This document shows positions 1-9,873 of a stretch of DNA of 32,773 nt, one piece after another. The stretch spans positions 11,034-43,806 of the forward strand of contig JBBBWG010031031.1 in NCBI GenBank assembly GCA_037176905.1. Direction: 5' to 3'. How positions within the stretch are numbered: position 1 is the stretch's first letter; the number at the start of each line of letters is the position of its first letter. A model generated the notes under the pieces. It saw only the letters and a program-made list of their open reading frames with translations, searched no databases and was not told the DNA's origin. Made by a program: the position numbers and the translations under genes. Origin of the DNA: Azolla pinnata (lineage: Eukaryota > Streptophyta > Polypodiopsida > Salviniales > Salviniaceae).

Positions 1-80
1 AACGTAGGCTTTTCCCTCCAACGCATGAACATCATTATCAAACGTAGGCTTTTCCCTCCAACGCATGAACATCTTTTATT
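1..80. repeat. 40-bp direct tandem repeat at window edge
   Basis: A 40-bp unit starting AACGTAGGCTTTTCCCTCC is present at 1-40 and again from 41. The second copy is identical through about position 73 and then diverges. More copies may lie to the left of the window. It sits beyond the recognisable 3' end of the minus-strand copia remnant, and no coding function is visible. Confidence 0.85.
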
Positions 81-199
81 AGGAAGAAGACACGCATCTA
101 GAAACATGTAATCTTAGGTACCATAGGTTAAAGTTTGCCTCTCTGTGAACGCTAAAAAATTTCTAATCTAATCGCAATGTATAGCTGGAATTTTCTCTG

Positions 200-1130
200 G
201 AAATCCAAAATCACAGCATAGACTAGCTAAACGAAATAGCTTTCCCAGAAACTTCTATAGCTGAGATGTATTTAGCTTCTGTAATAGATAATGGAATTAT
301 TCATTGAAAGTGGGAGCACTGTGAAATTGCCCTCCTTAGCAGGAGCATATATATATATATTCATTATTGTACTACCAAGTAACTATATCTCTAGCCATGT
401 CAGAATCACAAAAACCATAAGGATGTGAATCTCATGATAACATAAGCATCTTGATTTAGTACCCTTCAAATATCTGAATATAGATTTTACTGTAACCTAA
501 TAACTGTAGACCCTCATCCAAATATCCATGTAGAAATGCTTCCTCTACGTCCATGATTTAGCTCTAAATCCAAAGCAGTTATGCAAAAGAATCCCAAGTG
601 CAGTCATATTCACTATTGGACAGAAGATTTGAAGTCTTTACTTCTTTGGTTTGTGCATAACTTTGGCTACGAATCTGCCCTTATAGTTAGGCTCTCCATT
701 TGAAGTTTTTACCTTATATATACAATGTTGGCAACAGCTCTCTCTGCTAACTCCACAAGATCCCGAGTGTTGTTTGCATGAAGTGCTTTGATCTTTTCCT
801 ACATTGCAAGCTCCCACTTATTATGAAGGTCAGAAGTTCTATCTTCTTTGAGTGTGACGGACTCCATCATGCACTTGACACCGCGGTCATGCTGACCTTC
901 AAACCAAATGCTCTGTATTGTTTTAAAGAGATTCTAAATCTGTTGGGATGTTATTTCTTCTTGTCGCCATTCAACAAGTGTTTGATGAACTCTAGGGTCT
1001 GTAGTTTACTGTCATCATCCTCTGCAAGTGACAAGGTTGTCTAAAGGCTTCAACCTGTCCCTCATTACCCTAAGGTTGAGTTGTACTTGGCAGATCTCGA
1101 AACTATACTGTCTGCTTTCAGTTCTAAGAT
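200..1130 (-). mobile_element. Degraded Ty1-copia pol fragment (reverse transcriptase and RNase H)
   Basis: Read on the minus strand, this region carries broken Ty1-copia pol motifs in the normal order. A stretch near 745-825 resembles the segment before the reverse transcriptase, with ALHANNTRDLVEL in one frame. About 665-700 reads KGRFVAK. At 513-554 there is a reverse transcriptase motif, MDVEEAFLHGYLDE. About 435-478 reads RYLKGT, the start of the RNase H connection. At about 244-288 there is ITEAKYISAIE, the RNase H STTEAEY-like motif. The motifs fall in several frames with stops between them. The DNA between the reverse transcriptase motif and RYLKGT is far too short, so most of the catalytic domain is deleted. 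No LTR or primer site was found beside it. The plus-strand reading frame at 778-1044 is its antisense shadow. The element is dead; exact ends are uncertain. Confidence 0.65.
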
Positions 1131-1755
1131 AACTTTATCCCTTTAGGTAGTTTACATTCTTTGAATTAGGGCCAGCATTATGGTTTCTTTGTGATAGATG
1201 TCTGAATATTTTATGGTATTCTTAAGCACATTAATTAACACTACCACTAATTTCCTAACAGAAGAGCTATATTTTTACATTCAAATTTTGGCATATGCCA
1301 AGTATCATTACATTCTGGTCAGAAAAGATGAATCTCTGGGGTCCAAAACAACATTAAAAAAATCCAGTCACTTCTTTTCATTTCTTAACACATTTGGGTG
1401 GATTTCTGGGAACAGGGAAGGAGAATGTAGGAATTGCAAGATGGGCAGCGTATGGAGAATTTGCAGCTTCTTGATCCTTCCAGTGATGTATTTCACCATC
1501 CTCATCGTCCTTCTGTTACGTTGTAAAAATAGCAAAGACTATCTGGTGGCAAGGGAATACTCGCACACAAGCGAGTATGCATTGATGGCATTCATCATAT
1601 ATCTCTTGTATGGTGTGGATGTTCTGACGGGTAGCTATAAGAAAGTATCTGGACGCTGTTTCTTGACATTCTGTATTTGCTCTGTTGTCTTCTTTGACTT
1701 CTGGGTGAGGATGGGATGGCCTGTGTATCTGTGCCTATTCAAGGACTCTTCGAAA
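1131..1755 (+). other. Unassigned stretch with a long open frame continuous with the next gene model
   Basis: A plus-strand frame is open from 1198 (ATG) to 2055, 285 codons, unusually long for AT-rich DNA. Its first 186 codons, up to the proposed ATG at 1756, encode a hydrophobic, cysteine- and aromatic-rich sequence that I do not recognise. It could be an N-terminal extension of the gene at 1756, a 5' leader that happens to be open, or remains of a transposable element. I saw no splice sites or motifs that choose between these. Confidence 0.3.
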
Positions 1756-3004
1756 ATGGATGAGTTCGAGGATAGGTTATATTCTTGTGGTGCAGAATGT
1801 CTTCGTCGACTCCAAACCCCGAGTAACTTGTCTCAACCATCTGCTTCCCCACCACAAGACCTCGACTGGATATTAAGAGCAATTGATATGGCAATGCATG
1901 AAGCTTCAGAGTACAAGGTGATAATGAGAAAAAGAAAAGAAAACCATTTCTATATCGTCGTTGTCATTGATGCTTTGTGCCTGAATATCTGTTTAGTTAG
2001 ATTGAAAACTTTGAGAAATGGAGAACCACATAAGTTTAGGGTTTTCAATAAATAAGTGTTGTGGGAGAGCAGACGAAAAAAAAAACTGCGTATATCATCA
2101 TTATCATCAATGTTTTTTTTTCATGATATTGTTTAGGTAGAACTGTGTAAGTTTTTAGGGTTTTAAACATTGGACATCCTGGGCTGCCATAGATGAAAAC
2201 TGTTTAATGTTATGCCTATTCTTTTATGCCAGGAGAAAATAAGCCAGTTGGAGCTGAAGAAGAATGCATTATCTTCTAAAGTTAAGCAGCTAGGGACAAT
2301 GTCTGCAGTTCGGACAACTTCACCTAGATGTCCAAAAGACAATCCATCGGTAAATTTTTAGGAATAACAGAGAAGATTGTTTAATCCTTTCCCTTAAAAT
2401 CTCTGCCCTAAAATTCTTTTGTTCATTTCTTGAATCAGAATGATTTCCTGAATTAGACACTCGATGGTCTATATCATGCATTCATGTTTCATTATTTTTT
2501 TCTTAAGAAAAACAAAACTTTTCAAGAAATTTGAAAGTGCTATAATTTTTGACAAAGATTTTTAAAAGGTTCACACACTGCTATAGCAAGTCAAAGAAAT
2601 TCAACTAATATTTATCAAAAATAGGGTAATGTGTTACATACTGCAAGCACCTCTAAACTCTAAACCCTAATTGAACTCGCATTCTATATATTTATATATA
2701 CTGCAAGTTCGATTAGTTTTTCAGCGTTAAAACTTGTTTACATCATGATGAATTTGACTTTTTATCACTTTGATTGAATCTTTTTTCTTTTTTTTTGGGT
2801 TTTCTTTCTTCTTGAACAAAGATCTCTGCCAAAAATCTCAAGAGCCTTTCATATTCCAAAATTCTTTATTAAGGTACAAGAGCCTATACAACAAGCAGTC
2901 ATGTTGTGAACTTTTGCTCAGCCAAATCATATTATTTGACATCCCATTTGAGTATATACTTCTGGTGACAGGGAGCTGTAGAAGAAGCAAAGAAGAAAAC
3001 TTAA
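1756..3004 (+). CDS. Tentative small coiled-coil protein, three exons, 103 residues
   Basis: I do not recognise the family. Three exons join in phase 0 with GT-AG borders: 1756-1917 (donor GTGATA), 2233-2349 (acceptor TGCCAG, donor GTAAAT) and 2972-3004 (acceptor GACAG), ending at TAA 3002-3004. The predicted protein starts MDEFEDRLYS and has a Ser/Pro/Gln-rich segment near residues 23-35. Residues about 38-80 form a charged amphipathic helix including EKISQLELKKNALSSK, likely a coiled coil. The C-terminus is short, ending EEAKKKT. The reading frame is also open upstream of 1756, so the start may lie further left. If the first intron is retained, the frame runs to a stop at 2055. The gene lies tail-to-tail with CLPR4. 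What supports it is three consecutive phase-compatible junctions and a sensible peptide; what is missing is a known homologue. Confidence 0.45.
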
Positions 3005-4918
3005 CACTAATCCTTCACATAAAATGTAAGAAGTGTTTCAAATATCCCCCCATTTTTCGATGAGTCATAGTAAGGGAGAATTCGTTGTAAAGTTTTAGTA
3101 TACAGCTTCATACATGGCACATTGACCTCTTGACATGTAGCCATGTCACATGAGAAATTTCTACATGTAATAGAAGCCATTGAAAGATTCAATTCATTCA
3201 ATGTAAAAAGGGGTGATCTGAATCAGCCCTGTTACCTACAAACTACGCTTGTTCCTATTCCATGCGGGCAAAAGTGAAAGAAATTGGAGTACCGGTTTCT
3301 GAGTTTTCTATACAGTTTTAGCTATTTTGAGATTTTGTTAATTGGAAACTCAGATAAGTTGGAGGAGTCTACAGCATTATGAAAATGATCAGGTATCTAG
3401 TGGTCAAAAAGGTTGAGGATGTCATAAATAAGAGCAGTGTATGAAGTGGACACTGGAAGTCAAACGCATGGTGCGTTTCCTGATATCCCTCATTATATTT
3501 ATAGAGATCATGAGTACCTGCAATTGCTTTTCCAGGCCTTGATCGAATTCCTCCACGAAGATATTTTGTACACATCAGAGACGCTAATAAAACAAACTAG
3601 TTTGAAAGATAGAGAGTGTGTTAGGATACTCATTGTTGAATTCTGGCCATTATGTATCAGCTTTTGATTTTTAAACAAGGATTTTTAAAGCTTGGCTCAT
3701 GATTTTGATTAACTTACCTACACCAAATCAAGAAAAAGACCGAAATATCAGCTTTCCCCCCCCAATCCTATTGAGCTAAGCTAAAGTACAAAAGGTAACT
3801 GAAAGCCAAGGTAAGCAAACATTTCAGCAAGGTAAGGTTTTGATTTGACCAAAACATACCACAATCAATCATTTGTTACACTGAATGACTTTTTATTGAA
3901 TGAAGTTGACTACATGAAGAGATCCTCTGTTGTTATTCTGGCTGTTGCAAATAAACTATAGCTATATTGTATGCTCTCAAGAGCAAGGTAAAGGCCAAGC
4001 AAAAACCAAAATTGGATTATGGTTTAACCATTCTCACCTGTATTTTCATTCGTGCATTTATCAGTTGGAAATGCATAGGAGAGAGGAAGACCTAATTAGG
4101 GTTGCAAAAACAACAAACAAGTAATTTTGTTGCTCCTAAAGAGCAGGAAACAGGGTTTCAAGAATATTTTCTCTAACAAAAATGATTGTAACATGGCTCA
4201 TACAATCTCAAAATTAGCCCACTGAAATAATGAACCAGTATTAATATGTCCCAAAGTAACCTTAGTTTTGCTGCACCTATCACATGGACAGAAGAACCTG
4301 GAGGTACTGTCATTTGATTCCATGGTGACTGAAATCTTACTCCACAAGATAGTATCCGAACTCACAATATCCCACTTATAGATCTACAATGTTGTCGAGG
4401 AAACATTTAGGATTTTAACTCCAAGAATCTTAACCAAGTTAAGGTAACGAGGATTTAACATATACATCTTTAAGTAACGCTGGACATCTATCTGTAAGAA
4501 TAAATAATGCCACCATACAACCATGTAAGATCTCCCATACTTCTTGGTTTGTGAAAAAACCATGCTCCATACACATGCTTGAAGCAAACTCCCAAATACC
4601 TTTCACCTAAGTACGGGTGGAGCTTTTGCTTATCAAGGTTTTAGTACATACAATTTCGGCAGAGCAGCTTATAGAAAGAAATCCTAAAAATATGAAGATT
4701 TAGTGTGATGTGGAATCAAACACATCGTTATGTCACGTCATCAAAACATAATGGGGACCAAAGAACGCACAAGAGAACTCTTACAAATTTGCTGCGTCCT
4801 CTTCAGCTTGAAATACATATACACATATATGTATATAGGATATAGGACGTATATGCCATGCAAGGCACCTTTCCTGTGGGTGCATGAAGTAATTTCCGTT
4901 TATATACTCCTCTTTTTT
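3005..4918. other. Intergenic, between convergent genes
   Basis: This is AT-rich DNA between the end of the 1756-3004 model and the CLPR4 stop codon. Open frames here are short, with no recognisable domain and no phase-compatible splice pairs. The 3' untranslated region of CLPR4 must occupy part of the right side, but I could not place a polyadenylation site. A short C-run lies at about 3756-3763. Nothing else is supported. Confidence 0.4.
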
Positions 4919-7900
4919 CTATATCAATTGAGACCTCTTCAAATCAGCAACGATACCTTTCTCTTGTCCCTTTTCTGAGTGCAAAACCTGCAATAAAAAT
5001 TTGCTCTCTTTTTCCTATTATTCTTTTTAACGGATGCAACTTCTGATTACTCTTTCTCAGAGTAGCATGAACCTGTTCCTAGCATGCATAAGCAGTTCAA
5101 AGCCACTGCTCATAATAATTTTTTATGCTTCAAACAATAATGTCATACACATCTCTTGAGAAGGTAAAATATTCAATTTTAAAGAATTGGTAATAGTATT
5201 GGTGCATTCATAGGTATGAGCAATACAATTGTCCAAAACTTTCACATATTTGGGCTATTCACAGAAAATTATACCATGAACACAACATGAAGTCATAATT
5301 TATAGCTACAAAGCTCTAAGGACGTAATGCAAATGCTTAAAGGTAAACTTGTATCAATCAGAGATAATTCTAAAGAAAGAAATGGTAACGAAAATTGGTC
5401 TTCAAGGTTTACCTTATCAATAATACCATACTCCATTGCTTCTTCTGGACTAAAATACTTTGGTCGTTTTATATCTTCTTCAATTTTTTCCTTGGAGTGG
5501 CCTGTGTGCTTAGCGTACAGTGCAACCTGGCATTCTCATCATACAAAAGCAGTATTAAATAAAATTCCCCACCATTCTCATAGGGGACATGATCAAAGAA
5601 AAACATGCATCTATGTGAACAAGAAAACAGTACAATATGCTTAGATACCAGCTCATTTTTCACATTGCGAACTTCATTGCGTGCAATATCAATGTCTGTA
5701 GCTTGTCCTCGGAATTGAGCGATTGGCTGAGGCAAAAGCTAAACACTGTAAGGCCATATATGTACTGATGTTTTTATTGTAAATAACAAGGGATACCTGC
5801 TTTATCATGATTGTCGAAGATGGAAGAGCTGAGCGGTTTCCTTTAGCACCAGTTGCAAGAAGCAAAGCAGCCTCTCCCCAAGCATTACCAACACAAAGCG
5901 TAAATATGGGAGGTTTTACATACCTGGAAGATGATACAAAACGTTACTGACACAAACCATAAGTCTTTACATATCTTATAAATAGATATGATATAGACAA
6001 AAACCTACTGTGTTAATGTGCATATTCTTTCTACAACTGAAATCACCATGAACATGATAGGATACTTACCTCATGGTATCGTATATAGCAAAAGCTTCAG
6101 TCTCATAGCCCAATTTTTCTCCATCCTGTTAACCGATCGATATGTCATGAATCTTGTTCCAACTGTCCTCAGATATCTAACAGTCACATTGGAAAAGAAA
6201 ACCAATCAATACCTTTGTAGTGCCAGTGGAATTGATATACATGTAGACTGGTTTCTCTGGATCCTCATACTGAAGATACAGTAGCTCTGCCATTATCAAT
6301 TCTGTGACAGATGGTACTAAGGACATCCCAAGAAAAACTATGCGATTTTTGAACAAATAAGAAGGCAAATCAGGTGGTGGCTGCTGCCGAGCATCTCCTC
6401 TTTGAAAGGGGATTACCTATATAGAAATTGAAATGAAACTTCAGACGATTTCTTTTACTGTCTGGCTAATGTTCGGGAACTTGACTCTCTCAACCTCACT
6501 CAAATACATTGCACGGAACATTTGCATGCCTCTTTAAAAATACATTTCATTCAGGAAACAAAGAAAACATACCAAAATAAAAACAAAATTTTCATTCACA
6601 ATTTTTTTTACAAGCATATAGGATGCAAAACGTGATTGTGAACCTGATTATGGCCAGGATAATTACCATAAACCCTAAACCTTATCTTCGGTGTTCTGTT
6701 TTGTTATTTTGCTATTGTCTGAGAAATTTGACTCTCAATGTAAAATAGGTGGCATGGATCACTTGCATAGTTCTTCAAAACTATATCTTATTCCAGAATC
6801 TTTATTTCAAGCATATGAGCTCAAAAATGTGATTGTGAGTCTGTTTAAAGACCAACCTAAACTATGAACCTGAATTTAGACAAGATCTTTTGCTAATCGT
6901 TAATGTTTGGGAAATTTGACTCGAACGCAAAATAGATTGCATGGATCATTTGCATACCCATCTAGTTCAGGAAAGAAGAAAACACACCCAGGAATCTTTT
7001 TTACGAGCATCTGATATACAAAATGTGACAGTCTGATTAGGGATAGGATAATGACCACACGAAGCCAAGACTCATTCTATGCATCGTGGATTCTTTGGGA
7101 GGATTTTGGCATCCAAGAAATAACCACCAAAAGGTTGGATTAACTCCTTATTGTATGTGAATATATCAAATGGTTGCAGAAGGTAGTCAATGGTTAATTT
7201 GTAAATCTCAAATCTAGACGTTACAGATAGAAAACGCCTAAGTTAATTTGGAGAGCTAAAACCTAGAGATGCGGATAGACAATGCCTGAACATTGTTTTC
7301 ACGTTACGATCAAGTTAATTTGGAGAGCTAAAACCTAGAGATGCGGATAGGGAGAATGCCTGAACATTGTTTTCACGTTACGATCATAAATTACCCACAG
7401 ATAATATAGATACTGACTATGGATCAACGCTCGCCACTTCTTCGTGTAGTATTTGATGCCTTCAAGCCTTCACTAATAACGCTATCTTATAAGACATATC
7501 TAACCGTGACCCATTTACATGTGGTGATAAGCAAAACAAGACGACATGGGGCATCACATTTCACCAATAAAAAAAGCAAAATCTACCCTTTTACAAATAC
7601 AAATAAATGAGTTCTTGCCCCTCGAGTCCATTTCACAGTTAAAACGTACAACGGGAAGAAGTTAAGCTATGAACTATTGCAATTCTCCATCAAAACGTTC
7701 CTTGTTCCCATTTGTCTTAACACCATATTAATATCCCAAACCTATTATTGCATGTGCTCATTCAATGATCATAAGACTCTACCGTCTGTACTGAAAGCAC
7801 ATAGCCATCCAGAAAATATTATTGCGCATATTCATTGTTCACAAAAACTCTACCATCTGTGCCCATACTGTAAATAACATATGGCTGGTTGGGTCTTAAA

Positions 7901-8456
7901 TCTCGTGAATGTGAAATTGGCTTATCTTTGAGCTTACAGTTTGCTGATTGGCGCCTAAATATAATGAATGTGGAACCAGCCTATCTTTCTCCAAGTGACA
8001 TAGACTTTGCTGATTGATCCTTACATCTCATGGATGTCGACCATCTTATTTCATCCATGTGAAATACGGTTCGAGGCAAACATTTACGAAGCAGGCAAAA
8101 TATAACTCACAAAAAGGTCCTTTTTATTATTATCGATTTACTGGTTTACATACCATTGTGAGAACACCTCTTCTGGAACCAGGCTGGGGAGAGGAGCCGA
8201 ACCGGTCGATGGATTCTTTCGCCTTGCGCAGCGGGGTGCCAGAGAAGGAGCCGTGGAAACCTCCACCGACGAAACCTGTAGTAAGAAGCTCCGTCCGGAG
8301 TGCGAGCTGAGGCCTGGGGGCAGAGGGAGCAATGGATGTGCAGCTGCCATGGGCGGAGGCAGCGCACGGACAATTACGGACACGAATGGGCAGGAAGGAG
8401 GTGTCTGTTGCTGGGGAAGGGAGGCCCTTCACGCCCATGAGAGCTCCGGAAACCAT
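4919..8456 (-). CDS. CLPR4: Plastid ClpR4, non-catalytic subunit of the ClpPR protease core
   Basis: Seven exons read on the minus strand: 8154-8456, 6213-6416, 6070-6125, 5797-5923, 5649-5726, 5413-5526 and 4919-4987. All borders are GT-AG, the phase is continuous, and the total is 316 codons plus TAG; the Arabidopsis protein is about 305 residues. The start is ATG at 8456; the frame extends to 8492 only through a TTG codon. Residues 1 to about 95 are rich in Ser, Ala and Arg, as in a chloroplast transit peptide. The body contains SYLFKNRIVFLGMSLVPSV, YINSTGTT and RPKYFSPEEAMEYGIIDK, matching ClpR4. The catalytic Ser region reads CVGNAWGEAALLL (198-210) and the catalytic His position is Lys in MIKQP (K229), so the subunit is proteolytically inactive, as expected of ClpR. 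It would act in the stromal ClpPRT ring. C-terminus: DLKRSQLI. Confidence 0.95.
6450..7060. repeat. Diverged tandem triplicate, about 190-240 bp per copy
   Basis: Three successive blocks share the same order of words: GGGAA or GAAATTTGACTC, then a GCATGGATCATTTGCAT-like word, then an AAGCATAT-like word followed by AAATGTGATTGTGA. They fall near 6470, 6715 and 6905. Copies are heavily diverged and differ in length. They lie inside CLPR4 intron 1. Confidence 0.6.
7240..7385. repeat. 72-74-bp tandem duplication in CLPR4 intron 1
   Basis: A unit starting AAGTTAATTTGGAGAGCT occurs at 7240-7311 and again at 7312-7385. The copies are almost identical; the second has a small change and 2-bp expansion after GCGGATAG. 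The near identity points to a recent duplication. Confidence 0.9.
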
Positions 8457-8548
8457 GCCCTCGCTCCCGCTCGCTCGCTCCGATCTCTGCAACGCACGCT
8501 CTGCGTACTACACTATCCTCTCTGTGCTTCCATGGAAGAAGACGACGC

Positions 8549-8579
8549 AGGGTTTCGACACTAGACATTTCTAGGCCCA
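8549..8579 (-). promoter_or_regulatory. CLPR4 upstream elements: site II-like TGGGCC and partial telo-box AAACCCT
   Basis: About 120 bp upstream of the CLPR4 start codon, the minus strand reads TGGGCC (8574-8579) and AAACCCT (8549-8555). These resemble the site II (TCP-bound) and telo-box elements often paired in promoters of plant housekeeping and organelle-protein genes. No clear TATA box lies at a suitable distance on this strand. This assignment rests on motif matching only. Confidence 0.35.
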
Positions 8580-8619
8580 TTGTTTCTATAAATTGCATTT
8601 CTGGCCCCCAAACCACTCA

Positions 8620-9649
8620 GCAGTTTCTTCAGAAAAAAAATCTGGAATCTAATTTACACATGCAACTGAAGCTGCAAATTTCTTTTTGATATATTTTGAT
8701 AGATCTTTGTGGATGTTACAGAGCTTACGTAATTTCTTTTGTACATTCTACGCGCGTTGAGAAGCCATCACGAAAATCTGGCTGCCAATTTAGAGCCCAT
8801 CGCTTGGCCAGACGATCCAGTTACGACGCTGAAGCTACCGAATTTCTGATGTGTTTTGGGTTATCTCTTTGTGAAGAAGGTACATACCTGATGTCCGTTT
8901 TAGCTTTATTGCTATGATTTTGATAGCTAATAGAAGGACATTTCTTTCGAAAGGGGAAAAAAAAAATAGGCTAAAAATTTAGCGGTTCTTTGTGCTAACC
9001 GATCGACTCATGGTGTTTGCGCTCCGGAAATGTATATCGGTGAAAGCATGGGAATGTGCACATTGATATGTGGCTGTGTTGTAGCTGACAAACATTCGAT
9101 AAACATCAAATTTCTCCTCAGCCAATCAACTCTACACAAAATGGATAGTTATGGGAGTTAAACATACTGACAATGAATAGTGATTATTGATCTCTTTGTC
9201 AGGGAAAAAAATCTTGTATATTTGTCTTGGACATAGATGATTGTTCGCGTTTCCCAACTTCTGCCCATATGGACTAGAAAATGGATCCCGTGACCATAGG
9301 AGATGCTATGTTAAAGACACCTTATTTGTCTGATATAATTGAGCCTCTAGCTGTGGCATCTGACTCTGCGCCAATTTCTTCCTTCCTTTTAGCTCTCTTG
9401 CTAGAAGGGAAACGATCATCCACTTAGAAATTCTTCACAAAAATCCAGAGTTTGTGCAATGGTCATCTAGATCTATATGTTATGGGAAATTTAAGATGTA
9501 TTTAGTCCCAGACAAGAACAACTTCTATCTAAGGAGCTGAATGACGAGTTTATTAAATAAATGGGAATATCTCCACTTTCGTCTATTGATTTGCACACTT
9601 AATGTGAGCGACAAAACATAATCTATAACTTACCCTCGTCTTTTACAGG
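8620..9649. other. Upstream/intergenic DNA, no gene recognised
   Basis: AT-rich sequence between the CLPR4 promoter and the copia LTR. Only short open frames are present (for example 8696-8917), without recognisable domains. An A-run at about 8948-8957 is the only conspicuous local feature. Confidence 0.4.
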
Positions 9650-9860
9650 TGTTGTGTGACCAATATCTCTCACCACCAATTTTGTAGTTTTATAGCTCAA
9701 ATCCCTCTAGATCTTGAGAATTTGGGTGGACCATCACTGTTTGCTATTTTAGTATGGAATGGAAGGTTTATTCTTAGATATACATCTTTTCTACTACTTC
9801 CATATACGATTTTCAATATTTTCTTAATATTTTCTAATCCATTCTCGATATATTCTAACA
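9650..9860 (+). mobile_element. Candidate 5' LTR of a Ty1-copia element, 211 bp
   Basis: The right end is well fixed: the sequence ends CTAACA immediately before a primer binding site at 9861. The left end is inferred at 9650, where TGTTGTG begins; TGTT and the terminal AACA form the expected short inverted ends. A length near 200 bp fits copia LTRs. No matching 3' LTR was found downstream, so target-site duplications cannot be compared. Confidence 0.6.
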
Positions 9861-9873
9861 TGGTATCAGAGCA
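9861..9873 (+). other. tRNA-Met primer binding site of copia element
   Basis: TGGTATCAGAGCA directly after the LTR is the classic plant Ty1-copia primer binding site, complementary to the 3' end of initiator tRNA-Met. Confidence 0.9.

Larger units (their letters stand above)
6417..8153 (-). other. CLPR4 intron 1, 1.7 kb, with several local repeats
   Basis: Donor GTATGT at 8153-8148 and acceptor ATATAG at 6417-6422. The intron is much longer than the other CLPR4 introns (143-538 bp). It carries a diverged triplicated block at about 6450-7060, a near-perfect 72-bp duplication at 7240-7385, and a loose 60-70-bp triplicate at about 7885-8040. Small plus-strand open frames within it (7419-7610, 7677-7877) look like chance. 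No inserted transposon with clear ends was seen. Confidence 0.8.

Noticed and set aside
778..1044. Plus-strand open frame of 88 codons
   Set aside because: It is the antisense of copia pol motifs read clearly on the minus strand.
4229..4345. Minus-strand peptide with CPCDRC resembling the CPC..C motif of a CACTA transposase-associated domain
   Set aside because: Only one short motif matches, the rest of the domain and any transposase are absent, and no terminal repeats were found.
8130..8492. CLPR4 exon 1 start at 8492
   Set aside because: The first codon there is TTG. The first ATG in frame is at 8456, which also gives a typical transit peptide.
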